A DNA stretch of 57,024 nt from UBA3478 sp046048095. Its GTDB lineage: Bacteria; Bacteroidota; Bacteroidia; Flavobacteriales; Flavobacteriaceae. Both the position numbers and the translations under genes were made by a program. Under the pieces are notes generated by a model, which saw only the letters and a list, made by a program, of their open reading frames with translations, was not told the DNA's origin and did not search any database. Shown piece after piece: positions 34,406-42,162 of this stretch. The stretch covers positions 1-57,024 of the forward strand of contig JBJOGS010000017.1 in NCBI GenBank assembly GCA_046048095.1, written 5' to 3'. Position 1 is the first letter of the stretch; each line of letters opens with the position of its first letter.

Positions 34406-34948
34406 ATGAGTCAATCAAAGGTTAAAGAACGAATTGAAGGGAAGTTGCTTGAAGAGCGCAAGGTCTTCTTATGGGGAATGGTAAATGACGATAGCGCAAA
34501 GCATGTGATTGAGCGATTGCTTTACCTAGATTCGTTGGGTAGTGAAGAGATTCAACTAATCATCAACAGTCCAGGTGGTTATGTGACTTCTGGATTTGCG
34601 ATCTACGATACGATGCTCCAGATCAAGAGTCCGGTAGCCACGATCTGCTCGGGATTAGCGGCCTCGATGGGCAGTATTCTTCTTTCAGCAGGGGCCAAGG
34701 GTAGACGGATGATTCAGCCTCATGCCCGGGTCATGATTCACCAGCCTAGTGGTGGTGCACAAGGCCAGGCTTCTTCTATTGAAATTCAGGCTAGAGAGAT
34801 TATAAAAACCAAAGAGATTGGAGCTCGTATTCTTGCCGCGAACTGCAACCAGCCGTTAGAAAAAGTGATGAAAGATTTCGATCGTGATTACTGGATGGAC
34901 GCTGAGGAGTCTCTTGCTTACGGTATTGTAGATCAATTACTCTCCTAA
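34406..34948 (+). CDS. clpP: ClpP-family serine peptidase (orphan paralogue)
   Basis: A 180-residue ClpP homologue from the ATG at 34406; an ATG 12 bp upstream would add MHKV. The catalytic triad is visible: Ser87 (GLAASMGS), His112 (MIHQPSGG), Asp161 (FDRDYW). The N-terminus is short compared with ClpP1 and no clpX or tig lies beside it. It most likely represents a second, lineage-specific ClpP; partner chaperone and substrates are not evident. Its end overlaps the convergent photolyase gene by 12 bp. Confidence 0.88.
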   Translation: MSQSKVKERIEGKLLEERKVFLWGMVNDDSAKHVIERLLYLDSLGSEEIQLIINSPGGYVTSGFAIYDTMLQIKSPVATICSGLAASMGSILLSAGAKGRRMIQPHARVMIHQPSGGAQGQASSIEIQAREIIKTKEIGARILAANCNQPLEKVMKDFDRDYWMDAEESLAYGIVDQLLS

Positions 34949-36478
34949 GGTTTTATCCAAGTCAGAAAGCAGGTATTGGGCGCGCTCTACCTGAGCTAAA
35001 ACTTCTTCTTCGGACTTCTTGTCTAGGATGCGATACATCATAGCCATGCGTGGATTTTTTTCCAACACTGTTCGGTGTTGTACTAAAAAGTTCCAATAAA
35101 GGCTATTAAACGGACAAGCAGTTTCACCCACTTTTTCTTTTGGATTGAAGTGACACTGAGCACAGTAATTACTCATTTTATCGATGTAATTGCCACTGCT
35201 GATGTAGGGTTTCGTAGCAATAATTCCGCCGTCTGCAAACTGAGACATTCCTCGGGTATTGGTCCGCTCTACCCAGTCTATGGCATCTGCATATACTCCT
35301 AAATACCACTGATCGATTTCGTCGGGATGTATCCCTGCGAGTAAGCCGAAATTTCCTGTAACCATGAGACGCTGAATATGATGGGCATAGGCCTCTTGCA
35401 TCGTTTGTGTAATAGCATGCGAAACGCATTTCATCTTGGTCTTTCCAGTCCAATAAAATTGAGGAAGTGAGCGTTGGTGGTTAAAAAAGTTCATCGAGGC
35501 ATAGCCAGGCATTTCTTTCCAATACACCCCGCGCATAAATTCTCTCCAGCCTAGAACCTGCCTCACAAAGCCTTCACACTGAGTTAATGAGATTCGAGGG
35601 TCTTTGAGATGTGCTTCTACCACAGCCGAGATCACTTCTCGCGGCGAGATCATTTTTGTATTTAAGGCGAACGATAGGCGTGAGTGAAAAAGAAAACTGT
35701 GCTCAGAATAGAGCGCGTCTTGGTAGGTGCCAAAATGCTGAAGAAGATGAGCGCAAAAAAAGTCTAGGAGTTTCTTGGCATCTGTGTACTCTTTTGGCCA
35801 ATTAAAATGCTGCGCATCAATATGCCCAAACGTCTTTAGTTGAGCTTGAGTAAGCGCGCTGACCAGTGCACTCACGTCGTAGTTAAATCGCATTGGCTCA
35901 ATAATCGCAGCTCTTTGGTCGTACGACTTTCTATTTTCGTGATCGTAGTTCCATTTACCGCCAAGCGGCTTGTCGCTCTCCATTAAAATGTCATGTTTCT
36001 TACGCATATAGCGATAAAATCGTTCCATTAAATGAGGTTTTGATCCGAATAGTGCAGCAAGCTCATAGCGACTGGTTAAAAAGTGTTCTGTGTCTACTGC
36101 AGAGGTAGTAATACCCTTAGCATTGAGCAGCGTACAGAGGGCTTGTAGTTGTTGATCGAGTCGGTAATCATCAGGAAGCTGGTATTCGAACCGCTCTATA
36201 GTATACAGGGCAGTTAGAGACAAAATTCGCTGAGTTAGCGTGCGTTCTGGGGCGTCATCTATGAATTGATAACAAACTGGGTGACCTTTCGTTTCAAGTT
36301 GTTTAGCGAATTCTCGCATCGCTTGAAAAAAGGCGACCACCTTCTGCGTATGCTGAATGGGGTTTTGGGCCTCTTGCTGCATTTCGGCCATAAAGTATAA
36401 GGTGTCTTCACAGTGTTGGTTGAACCAGCTGTGTTTAGGATTGAGTTGATCTCCAAGAAGTAGTCGCAATGTTTTCAT
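34937..36478 (-). CDS. phrB: FeS-containing bacterial cryptochrome/photolyase (FeS-BCP, PhrB type)
   Basis: A 513-residue DUF523-type photolyase relative. FeS-BCPs such as Agrobacterium PhrB repair (6-4) lesions using FAD, a lumazine antenna and a [4Fe-4S] cluster. The opening LRLLLGDQLN is the family N-terminus. Cluster cysteines are Cys351, Cys439, Cys442 and Cys455, and their spacing (88, 3, 13) matches the PhrB ligands as I recall them. The start overlaps the CRY-DASH stop as ATGA, and it is the last gene of a four-gene light-repair operon. Confidence 0.93.
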   Translation of the reverse strand: MKTLRLLLGDQLNPKHSWFNQHCEDTLYFMAEMQQEAQNPIQHTQKVVAFFQAMREFAKQLETKGHPVCYQFIDDAPERTLTQRILSLTALYTIERFEYQLPDDYRLDQQLQALCTLLNAKGITTSAVDTEHFLTSRYELAALFGSKPHLMERFYRYMRKKHDILMESDKPLGGKWNYDHENRKSYDQRAAIIEPMRFNYDVSALVSALTQAQLKTFGHIDAQHFNWPKEYTDAKKLLDFFCAHLLQHFGTYQDALYSEHSFLFHSRLSFALNTKMISPREVISAVVEAHLKDPRISLTQCEGFVRQVLGWREFMRGVYWKEMPGYASMNFFNHQRSLPQFYWTGKTKMKCVSHAITQTMQEAYAHHIQRLMVTGNFGLLAGIHPDEIDQWYLGVYADAIDWVERTNTRGMSQFADGGIIATKPYISSGNYIDKMSNYCAQCHFNPKEKVGETACPFNSLYWNFLVQHRTVLEKNPRMAMMYRILDKKSEEEVLAQVERAQYLLSDLDKTLGE

Positions 36479-37767
36479 TTGGCCCATAAACGTTGAAATT
36501 GACGATGCGGATCATAACGCTCAGCCTGAAGTTTGGTGTTAAACACACGATCTCTAGGATCATTTCCCACACCGCTCACGTAGTTCCAATTTCCCCAATT
36601 ACTGTGAACATCGTAGTCGATCAGTTGTACCTGAAAATAGGTAGCGCCAATACGCCAGTCTTGCTTGAGGGTCTTGGCCCAATAACTTGCTGCGTTTTGC
36701 CTTCCTCTATTGCTCGTGTATCCCGTGTATTTAAGCTCGCGCATAATGGCGTTTACAAACGCGTCTTTTGTTTCTCCATGAACCCATTCAAAAAATAGAT
36801 CCTTGTCTCGTTGCCAAGGATAGGTGCGGCGTTGAATTCCAGATAGTTTGAAAAGATGATCCTGGTGTTTTAAACTTAAAAATTTAAAGTAGTCACGCCA
36901 GAGTAATTCAAAAAATACCCAATAGGTATCTTCGTTTTGTTCTACAGTCGATTCATAAGACTTTAAGTAGTGATAGATCGAAGAAGCACTAATACAACCC
37001 ATGGCCAGATAGGCTGAGAATTTGGTGCTGTATGCTTCGCCGATGAGCTCGTTTCGAGTCTGTTTGTAACGCGAGACTAATTGCCGGTCGAAGAAGTAAT
37101 CCTTTACCCGATGGTGTGCTGCCTGCTCACCTCCTAAAAAAGGATGGGCGCTGCGGCGATCTACTTTGCTGGGTGCATATCCGAGAGTTTGAAGTGTGGG
37201 TAATTTTGGCTTTTCTGAGCTGAATAAGCGGTTGGTTTTCAATGCTTCAATGGCTTTTTTGGGAGCTTCAATCCGCAGTTGGGCCTCTATCTTTTTTCTA
37301 AACACGGTAAATACCTCTGGTAGCGATTGTACCAAGAAAGGTGCCTGTTCAGGTTTGATTAAATAGGATACCGGAGCTTCAACCCAGCGAATGGCTCCCA
37401 CTTCAAAATAGCCAAGTAGCTTTTGTTTCATGCGCTTTTCGAATGTCGTACTGAGTAAAGTGCTGTAGACGGTTGAAATGTCATGAGTACGTATAAACTG
37501 CATTAAGGATTCAGCATCATTACTTAAGACATGGAGGTTGATTCCTAAACGATGCAAGGCCTCTTGGGTGTCTGCAAGGCTCTCGAGTTCAAACTTTCGG
37601 GCATACAATCCTTTGGCTTGAAAGGCCTGGTCAAACAAGAGTATGGGCTTGGTTTCAATGAGGTATACGGCTTTAAGTCCTTCATGGCGGCTTCCCATCT
37701 CAAGAAGCGGATGATCTTGAGTTCGAAGGCCTTCATTGAGCAGAACTACAGCCTTGTTCGTTTTCAT
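36475..37767 (-). CDS. Cryptochrome DASH / photolyase
   Basis: A 430-residue cryptochrome/photolyase with an N-terminal antenna-binding alpha/beta domain and a C-terminal FAD domain. The DASH-type flavin segment is well preserved (GYTSNRGRQNAASYW, YDVHSNWGNWNYVSGVGNDPR). DASH proteins repair CPDs mainly in single-stranded DNA and can act as blue-light sensors. The ATG overlaps the upstream DUF2256 stop (ATGA), and its own stop overlaps the photolyase ATG, so the three are translationally coupled. Confidence 0.94.
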   Translation of the reverse strand: MKTNKAVVLLNEGLRTQDHPLLEMGSRHEGLKAVYLIETKPILLFDQAFQAKGLYARKFELESLADTQEALHRLGINLHVLSNDAESLMQFIRTHDISTVYSTLLSTTFEKRMKQKLLGYFEVGAIRWVEAPVSYLIKPEQAPFLVQSLPEVFTVFRKKIEAQLRIEAPKKAIEALKTNRLFSSEKPKLPTLQTLGYAPSKVDRRSAHPFLGGEQAAHHRVKDYFFDRQLVSRYKQTRNELIGEAYSTKFSAYLAMGCISASSIYHYLKSYESTVEQNEDTYWVFFELLWRDYFKFLSLKHQDHLFKLSGIQRRTYPWQRDKDLFFEWVHGETKDAFVNAIMRELKYTGYTSNRGRQNAASYWAKTLKQDWRIGATYFQVQLIDYDVHSNWGNWNYVSGVGNDPRDRVFNTKLQAERYDPHRQFQRLWAK

Positions 37768-37907
37768 TTGCCGCGGTGTTCTTTAGCGCATTTTTTACTA
37801 CAGTATTTTACATTCGGCCAGTCGCGTTCCCATTTTTTTCGCCAACTGAATGGACGATGACAATGCACACATATTTTTTCTGGAAGATGAGGTTTGAGAT
37901 GCGCCAC
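37764..37907 (-). CDS. DUF2256 zinc-ribbon-like small protein
   Basis: A 47-residue protein found by translating the gap between flavin reductase and CRY-DASH. It shows the DUF2256 pattern: KICVHCHRPF, then SWRKKWERDW, then VKYCSKKC, with two CxxC/CxxxC pairs likely to bind zinc. The only usable start is GTG at 37905-37907, since a TAA precedes it by one codon. It begins 3 bp after the flavin reductase stop and ends in an ATGA overlap with CRY-DASH. DUF2256 proteins occur beside photolyase-family genes in many bacteria; function unknown. Confidence 0.92.
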   Translation of the reverse strand: MAHLKPHLPEKICVHCHRPFSWRKKWERDWPNVKYCSKKCAKEHRGK

Positions 37908-37910
37908 GGT

Positions 37911-38537
37911 TTAAAGAGACTTTGGCTGCTGATCGGGTGAGGCATAGGCGTATCGACTTTCTAGAGCTACGGCGTAGTAGGCGTCTAGTCCACCGATAGC
38001 TACCGACTCGAGGCGTTCATGGTCGATAAAGAAGTCTTCGCCTAAGGCATCTTGTTGAATGAAAGCAGATTCAATCTGGGCGGTCATCAGCACGCACCCA
38101 TTTTCTAAGAGATGTTCATTACTGTACCGACAAAGCAGTTGAATCGGGCTTTCAGCGACAAAGGGCAAATGGGTCTCTTGACGATAATGTATCTCGATGC
38201 CTGCTGCTTCGAATTCGGATATAGATTCGGGGTATTTCGCGCTGGTTTGATGTGCTCTAGAAACTAATGAGTGACTCACTGAGTTTACTGTGAACCCCTT
38301 AAATTCTTTGATGTTATTGTAGGTGTGTCGAGCTACTGTTAGGGGCCGAAATACAAGGCCAATTAACGCAGGATCACTTCCTAGGTGCATTACAGAATTG
38401 AATAAGGCAAGGTTAGTAGTTTGTGTCCCGCGTGTTCCGATCAAATTCGCTGATCGAAGTCCACACAGGTTATTGATAAGTGTGGCACGCTTTCGGCTTG
38501 GAAGCGCGGAAATGGCCTGGGCGTTAAATTCAACCAA
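37911..38537 (-). CDS. Flavin reductase-like FMN-binding protein
   Basis: A 208-residue split-barrel flavoprotein (FlaRed/DIM6 family). Typical segments: RATLINNLCGLRSANLIGT, LALFNSVMHLGSDPALIGLVFRP and YNNIKEFKGFTVNSV. It probably reduces or binds FMN/FAD with NAD(P)H. The start is TTG at 38537: the frame is closed by TAA five codons upstream and there is no early ATG. As first gene of the operon with two FAD photolyases, it may help supply reduced flavin (inference). An inverted repeat abuts the start codon. Confidence 0.88.
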   Translation of the reverse strand: MVEFNAQAISALPSRKRATLINNLCGLRSANLIGTRGTQTTNLALFNSVMHLGSDPALIGLVFRPLTVARHTYNNIKEFKGFTVNSVSHSLVSRAHQTSAKYPESISEFEAAGIEIHYRQETHLPFVAESPIQLLCRYSNEHLLENGCVLMTAQIESAFIQQDALGEDFFIDHERLESVAIGGLDAYYAVALESRYAYASPDQQPKSL

Positions 38538-38571
38538 TTTGTTTAAGAATTATAAAATTAACTTAAACAAA
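38538..38571 (-). promoter_or_regulatory. 10-bp inverted repeat (candidate operator) at the photoprotection operon start
   Basis: Perfect arms TTTGTTTAAG (38538-38547) and CTTAAACAAA (38562-38571) are separated by a 14-nt A/T spacer. The proximal arm touches the TTG start of the flavin reductase and the distal arm overlaps the putative -7 box. Arm spacing of about two helical turns fits a dimeric repressor or a MerR-like regulator. No regulator gene is adjacent. Confidence 0.55.
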
Positions 38572-38578
38572 AATACAT
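38568..38578 (-). promoter_or_regulatory. Candidate -7 box for the photoprotection operon
   Basis: The minus strand reads ATGTATTTTTG, containing TATTTTTG (38568-38575). There is no TTG at the proper -33 distance, which suits a promoter needing an activator. It overlaps the 10-bp inverted repeat. Confidence 0.5.
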
Positions 38579-38642
38579 GAAAACAAGGAACACTTAGGTA
38601 TGGTTTTACCTTTATTCCATTGCAGTAAATAACAGGGAATGT

Positions 38643-39425
38643 TTAGGCTAATTTCTTGAAAATCGCCTGCATCTTTTCGTATTGCTCTTCTGCTAGACTA
38701 GGATCAACAAGAATACGACCGCTGTGTTCGTCAGTTATGACGCGCTTTCTTGCGGCAATCTCTACTTGAACCTGGGGTGGAAGCGTAAAAAACGATCCGC
38801 CAGAAGCACCGCGCTCTACAGATACCACGGCAAGTTTATTTGCAACCGATGCTCTGATTCGGGTATAAGCTAATGACAGGCGTTCATCGATATTCGTTTT
38901 GTACTCATCCGAAAGCTTTAAAAGGGCTTGTTCTTCTTTGGCGGTTTCTTCGAGTAGGGTGTCTAGTTCAGATTTTTTATGGCCGAGATGCGCTTCACGT
39001 TCAGAGAGCTTCTCTTTAGTTTGTTCTATCGTTTCGTTTTTCTGCTCAATTTTGACCTTGAATTCTTTGATGTGTTTCTCGGCCAATTGAATTTCGAGTT
39101 CTTGATACTCTACCTCTTTGCTCAACGAATTGAACTCTCGGCTATTTCTTACGTTTTTTTGTTGTTCAGCGTATTTCTTGATGAGTGCTTTGGCTTCTTC
39201 AATAGCATTTTTTTTCAGGGCAATTTGGCCGTTTAATGTTTCAATATCCTCTTCGTGTTTGGCCAAGCGGGTTTTTAAGCCTTCTACCTCGTCTTCTAAG
39301 TCTTCGACCTCCATAGGCAGCTCACCTCTTAAGTTTTGAATCGCATCAATTCGTGAATCAATTAACTGTAGGTCGTAGAGCGCTCTTAATTTCTCTTCGA
39401 CACTCATTTCTTTAGCTTTAGACAT
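38643..39425 (-). CDS. DUF164 coiled-coil protein (zinc-ribbon family, cysteines lost)
   Basis: A 260-residue protein from the ATG at 39425. Residues about 25-170 are a long coiled coil of heptads rich in Glu, Lys and Leu. The C-terminal segment VITDEHSGRIL aligns with the C4 zinc ribbon of the family (normally CxxCGRIL), but the cysteines are Asp and Ser, so zinc binding is unlikely. From memory this is common in Bacteroidota homologues. The start overlaps the nif3 stop by 8 bp. Function unknown. Confidence 0.85.
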   Translation of the reverse strand: MSKAKEMSVEEKLRALYDLQLIDSRIDAIQNLRGELPMEVEDLEDEVEGLKTRLAKHEEDIETLNGQIALKKNAIEEAKALIKKYAEQQKNVRNSREFNSLSKEVEYQELEIQLAEKHIKEFKVKIEQKNETIEQTKEKLSEREAHLGHKKSELDTLLEETAKEEQALLKLSDEYKTNIDERLSLAYTRIRASVANKLAVVSVERGASGGSFFTLPPQVQVEIAARKRVITDEHSGRILVDPSLAEEQYEKMQAIFKKLA

Positions 39426-40203
39426 AGGTGTTGTACTTGACCGGATTGGTATTGAGTTCTGATAAAGTGACGGCAAAATTAGGAAATTTTTCCCTAAGCT
39501 TTTGAGCTATTGCGTTTTTTGTAAAGCGCTCTGATTCATAATGTCCAATATCTGCCACTAAAAAGTGCGGATCACCTTTGAAAAAGTCGTGATACTTGAA
39601 ATCTGCACTAATGTAGGCATCTGCTTTTTGCGCCTTTGCTTGGTCTATGGCGAAGCCTCCACTGCCTCCAAGCACGGCGACCTTTTTTATGGCTTGTGTT
39701 CCGAATGCCGAGTGTCGAATCACTTGACAACCAAAGACCTGACGGACCAATGCGATAAATTCCTCTGGACTCAATGGTTGAGGTAAGGTGCCCATTCGGC
39801 CCAATCCGTAGTCTGAGTGCTCAGAAAATAATAATTGAACGTTTTCTAGACCCAATGCATGGGCCATCAGGTCACTTACACCTCCTTTGATTTTATCGAG
39901 TGAAGTGTGCAGCGCATATACGGCCACTCCATTTTTTAATGCCTTGATCACGCTTCGGTTTACATAGTCTGCCGGAGTGATTTTCTTAAGGCCAGAAAAA
40001 ATAATCGGGTGAAAGCAGACAACCATGTTTGCTCGCTTTGTGATGGCTTCATCGATGACTTCTTCGAGGGCATCATGGCACACCAGAATGTGGGTTACCT
40101 GCTCTTTCGGGTCGCCTATCAGTAGACCCACATTGTCGAAGTCTTCGGCAATAGCTGTAGGGGCCCATAGTTCTAATTGATCACAAACATCTTGAACGGT
40201 CAT
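39418..40203 (-). CDS. Nif3-like dinuclear metal-centre protein
   Basis: A 261-residue Nif3/YbgI-family protein, a toroidal hexamer with a dinuclear metal site; a homologue is called GTP cyclohydrolase 1 type 2, but true activity is unclear. Metal-site segments: FDNVGLLIGD, CHDALEEV, CFHPIIFSG, LHTSLDK and GHYESERF. Many Bacteroidota versions are about 365 residues with a PII-like insert; this one is the compact form. It overlaps the following DUF164 gene, a pairing conserved in the phylum. Confidence 0.92.
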   Translation of the reverse strand: MTVQDVCDQLELWAPTAIAEDFDNVGLLIGDPKEQVTHILVCHDALEEVIDEAITKRANMVVCFHPIIFSGLKKITPADYVNRSVIKALKNGVAVYALHTSLDKIKGGVSDLMAHALGLENVQLLFSEHSDYGLGRMGTLPQPLSPEEFIALVRQVFGCQVIRHSAFGTQAIKKVAVLGGSGGFAIDQAKAQKADAYISADFKYHDFFKGDPHFLVADIGHYESERFTKNAIAQKLREKFPNFAVTLSELNTNPVKYNTYV

Positions 40204-40252
40204 GCCTCACTGTGAATTAAGGATTCTACGAATTTATTATAATTTCGCCGGG

Positions 40253-41260
40253 ATGCGGATACTCAAGTTTTTCTTAAGGCCTTTTGCAATGCTCTATCAA
40301 TCGGTAGTTTATCTGCGAAACCTTTGCTACGATAGGGGTTGGATGAAGAGTGCAACAGCTAAGGTGCCCACCCTAGTAGTCGGAAACTTGTCGGTAGGCG
40401 GATCTGGAAAGACTCCGATGATCGAATTCATTTTGCGTTATTGCCTTCAAGATTTTCGTGTCGCTGTCGTCTCAAGGGGATACCGAAGATCTTCTAAGGG
40501 GTACAAAAGGCTAGATGCTAACGATACGGCACACACCGTTGGGGACGAGCCTCTTCAGTTATTCCGTCGCTTTAAGTCGAGTGTTCCTGTGGCGGTAGAC
40601 GTAAATCGCTTGAATGCCATTGATCTGCTGCTCAAAACCGATGCGCTCGATGCGGTGGTTTTAGATGATGCTTTTCAGCATCGACGACTTCGGGCAACGT
40701 TCAATGTAGTACTGACGAATTATGCACTTCCCTTTTATGAAGATCACTACCTGCCTATGGGTCGATTAAGGGATCATAAAAACCAAGTGAAACGAGCAGA
40801 TGTGATGGTGGTTACCAAATCCCCCGAGACACTTGATTCTAATGAAGCAGCGGCCATTCAAAATCGAATACAGCAGTTTCATAGGGTAGCGGTGTTTTTT
40901 GCATGCAGCCACTATGGCGAAGACTTTTTGAAAATGATACCGTTGCTTAAAGGGCAGCGAGTGGCCTTGGTGACGGGGCTTGCTAATGCTAAGAACTTAC
41001 AAGAAGACCTTTTGCGTATGGGGATTCACTTTGACGCGATAGAAAAGCCCGATCACCATAGCTATAACCAAGCAGATATCTCAGCATTGGCAGCTTACGA
41101 TTGGATATTAACTACTTCAAAAGACGAGGTGAAACTGGCTGCTTTATGGAATGATCGACTACCGACGCGCTTAGTGGTCGAGGTCGAACACCGTTTATTG
41201 TTTAACGCTCACGCTGATTTTGTGCGCACTATTCGCGGGGGATTATTTAAAATTCTTTGA
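40253..41260 (+). CDS. lpxK: Tetraacyldisaccharide 4'-kinase
   Basis: Inner-membrane kinase phosphorylating the lipid A disaccharide at the 4' position; 335 residues. An N-terminal hydrophobic helix is followed by the P-loop GNLSVGGSGKT (44-54) and the conserved segments VVLDDAFQHRR and NYALPFYEDHYLPMGRLRD. I chose the ATG at 40253, since a longer start at 40202 would overlap the divergent nif3 start codon. It shows that the organism makes lipid A. Confidence 0.95.
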   Translation: MRILKFFLRPFAMLYQSVVYLRNLCYDRGWMKSATAKVPTLVVGNLSVGGSGKTPMIEFILRYCLQDFRVAVVSRGYRRSSKGYKRLDANDTAHTVGDEPLQLFRRFKSSVPVAVDVNRLNAIDLLLKTDALDAVVLDDAFQHRRLRATFNVVLTNYALPFYEDHYLPMGRLRDHKNQVKRADVMVVTKSPETLDSNEAAAIQNRIQQFHRVAVFFACSHYGEDFLKMIPLLKGQRVALVTGLANAKNLQEDLLRMGIHFDAIEKPDHHSYNQADISALAAYDWILTTSKDEVKLAALWNDRLPTRLVVEVEHRLLFNAHADFVRTIRGGLFKIL

Positions 41261-41264
41261 AGAA

Positions 41265-42143
41265 TTAGTCGATGTGTTTGTGGGCCTTATACGAAGAACG
41301 CACAAGTGGTCCGCTTTCTACATGTCTAAATCCGAGCTCTAACCCATAGCTTTCATAAGCTTTGAACTGGTCTGGAGTAATGAATGAAGATACGGGTAAG
41401 TGTTTTTTCGATGGCTGCAGGTATTGACCAATGGTTACGACATCTACATTTACAGCTTTTAGGTCGCGCAAGGTTTGAAAGACTTCTTCTTCTGTTTCTC
41501 CTAAACCAAGCATGATTCCTGATTTTGTTCGGCGTGCCCCCGCTGATTTTAGATAAGCTAAAACTTCTAAACTTCGCTCATATTTGGCTTGAATTCGAAC
41601 CGAACGTGTCAGGCGTTTTACTGTTTCAATATTGTGTGAGATCACCTCAGGTCGGGCTGCGATGATGCGATCAATATGTTCGGTGATTCCTTGAAAATCT
41701 GGAATCAACGTCTCCATAGTGGTCTCGGGATTCATCCGCCTTACCGCACGAATGGTCTCTGCCCATAAAATAGATCCCATATCTTTCAAATCGTCTCGAT
41801 CAACTGAGGTAAGAACGGCGTGTTTGATGCCCATGACCTTAATCGAACGAGCCACCTTTTCAGGCTCGGCATAATCTACCTTTTCGGGTCTACCGGTCTG
41901 CACACCGCAAAAGCCGCATGAACGGGTGCAAATATTCCCTAATATCATAAAAGTTGCAGTGCCCTCACCCCAGCATTCACCCATGTTTGGGCAACTTCCA
42001 GAAGTACAGATGGTATTCAGATTATAGGTGTCGACCAACGATCGCAGTTGCTTGTATTTTTCGCCCGTAGGTAGGGTGACCCTAATCCATTTGGGTTTGC
42101 TGACGCGAGTGGTTTCAGAGTGAGATTCTACAGCAGCTTCCAT
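41265..42143 (-). CDS. lipA: Lipoyl synthase
   Basis: Radical SAM enzyme inserting two sulfurs into octanoylated lipoyl domains; 292 residues. The auxiliary cluster ligands Cys46, Cys51 and Cys57 (CTSGSCPNMGEC) and the radical SAM ligands Cys72, Cys76 and Cys79 (CTRSCGFC) are all present, with the C-terminal RSSY. It is last in a run with murB, a small membrane protein and an ECF sigma factor, 19 bp after the sigma gene. Its stop is 4 bp from the convergent lpxK stop. Confidence 0.97.
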   Translation of the reverse strand: MEAAVESHSETTRVSKPKWIRVTLPTGEKYKQLRSLVDTYNLNTICTSGSCPNMGECWGEGTATFMILGNICTRSCGFCGVQTGRPEKVDYAEPEKVARSIKVMGIKHAVLTSVDRDDLKDMGSILWAETIRAVRRMNPETTMETLIPDFQGITEHIDRIIAARPEVISHNIETVKRLTRSVRIQAKYERSLEVLAYLKSAGARRTKSGIMLGLGETEEEVFQTLRDLKAVNVDVVTIGQYLQPSKKHLPVSSFITPDQFKAYESYGLELGFRHVESGPLVRSSYKAHKHID

Positions 42144-42162
42144 GCGACAATTTTTACCAAAA

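Noticed and set aside
35178..35453. 91-codon frame inside the FeS photolyase gene
   Set aside because: Same-strand shifted frame within conserved photolyase coding sequence; no homology recognised.
38596..38611. AGGTA/TACCT inverted repeat between the DUF164 and flavin reductase genes
   Set aside because: Only 5 bp with a 6-nt loop and no T run; could be chance, and too weak as terminator or operator.
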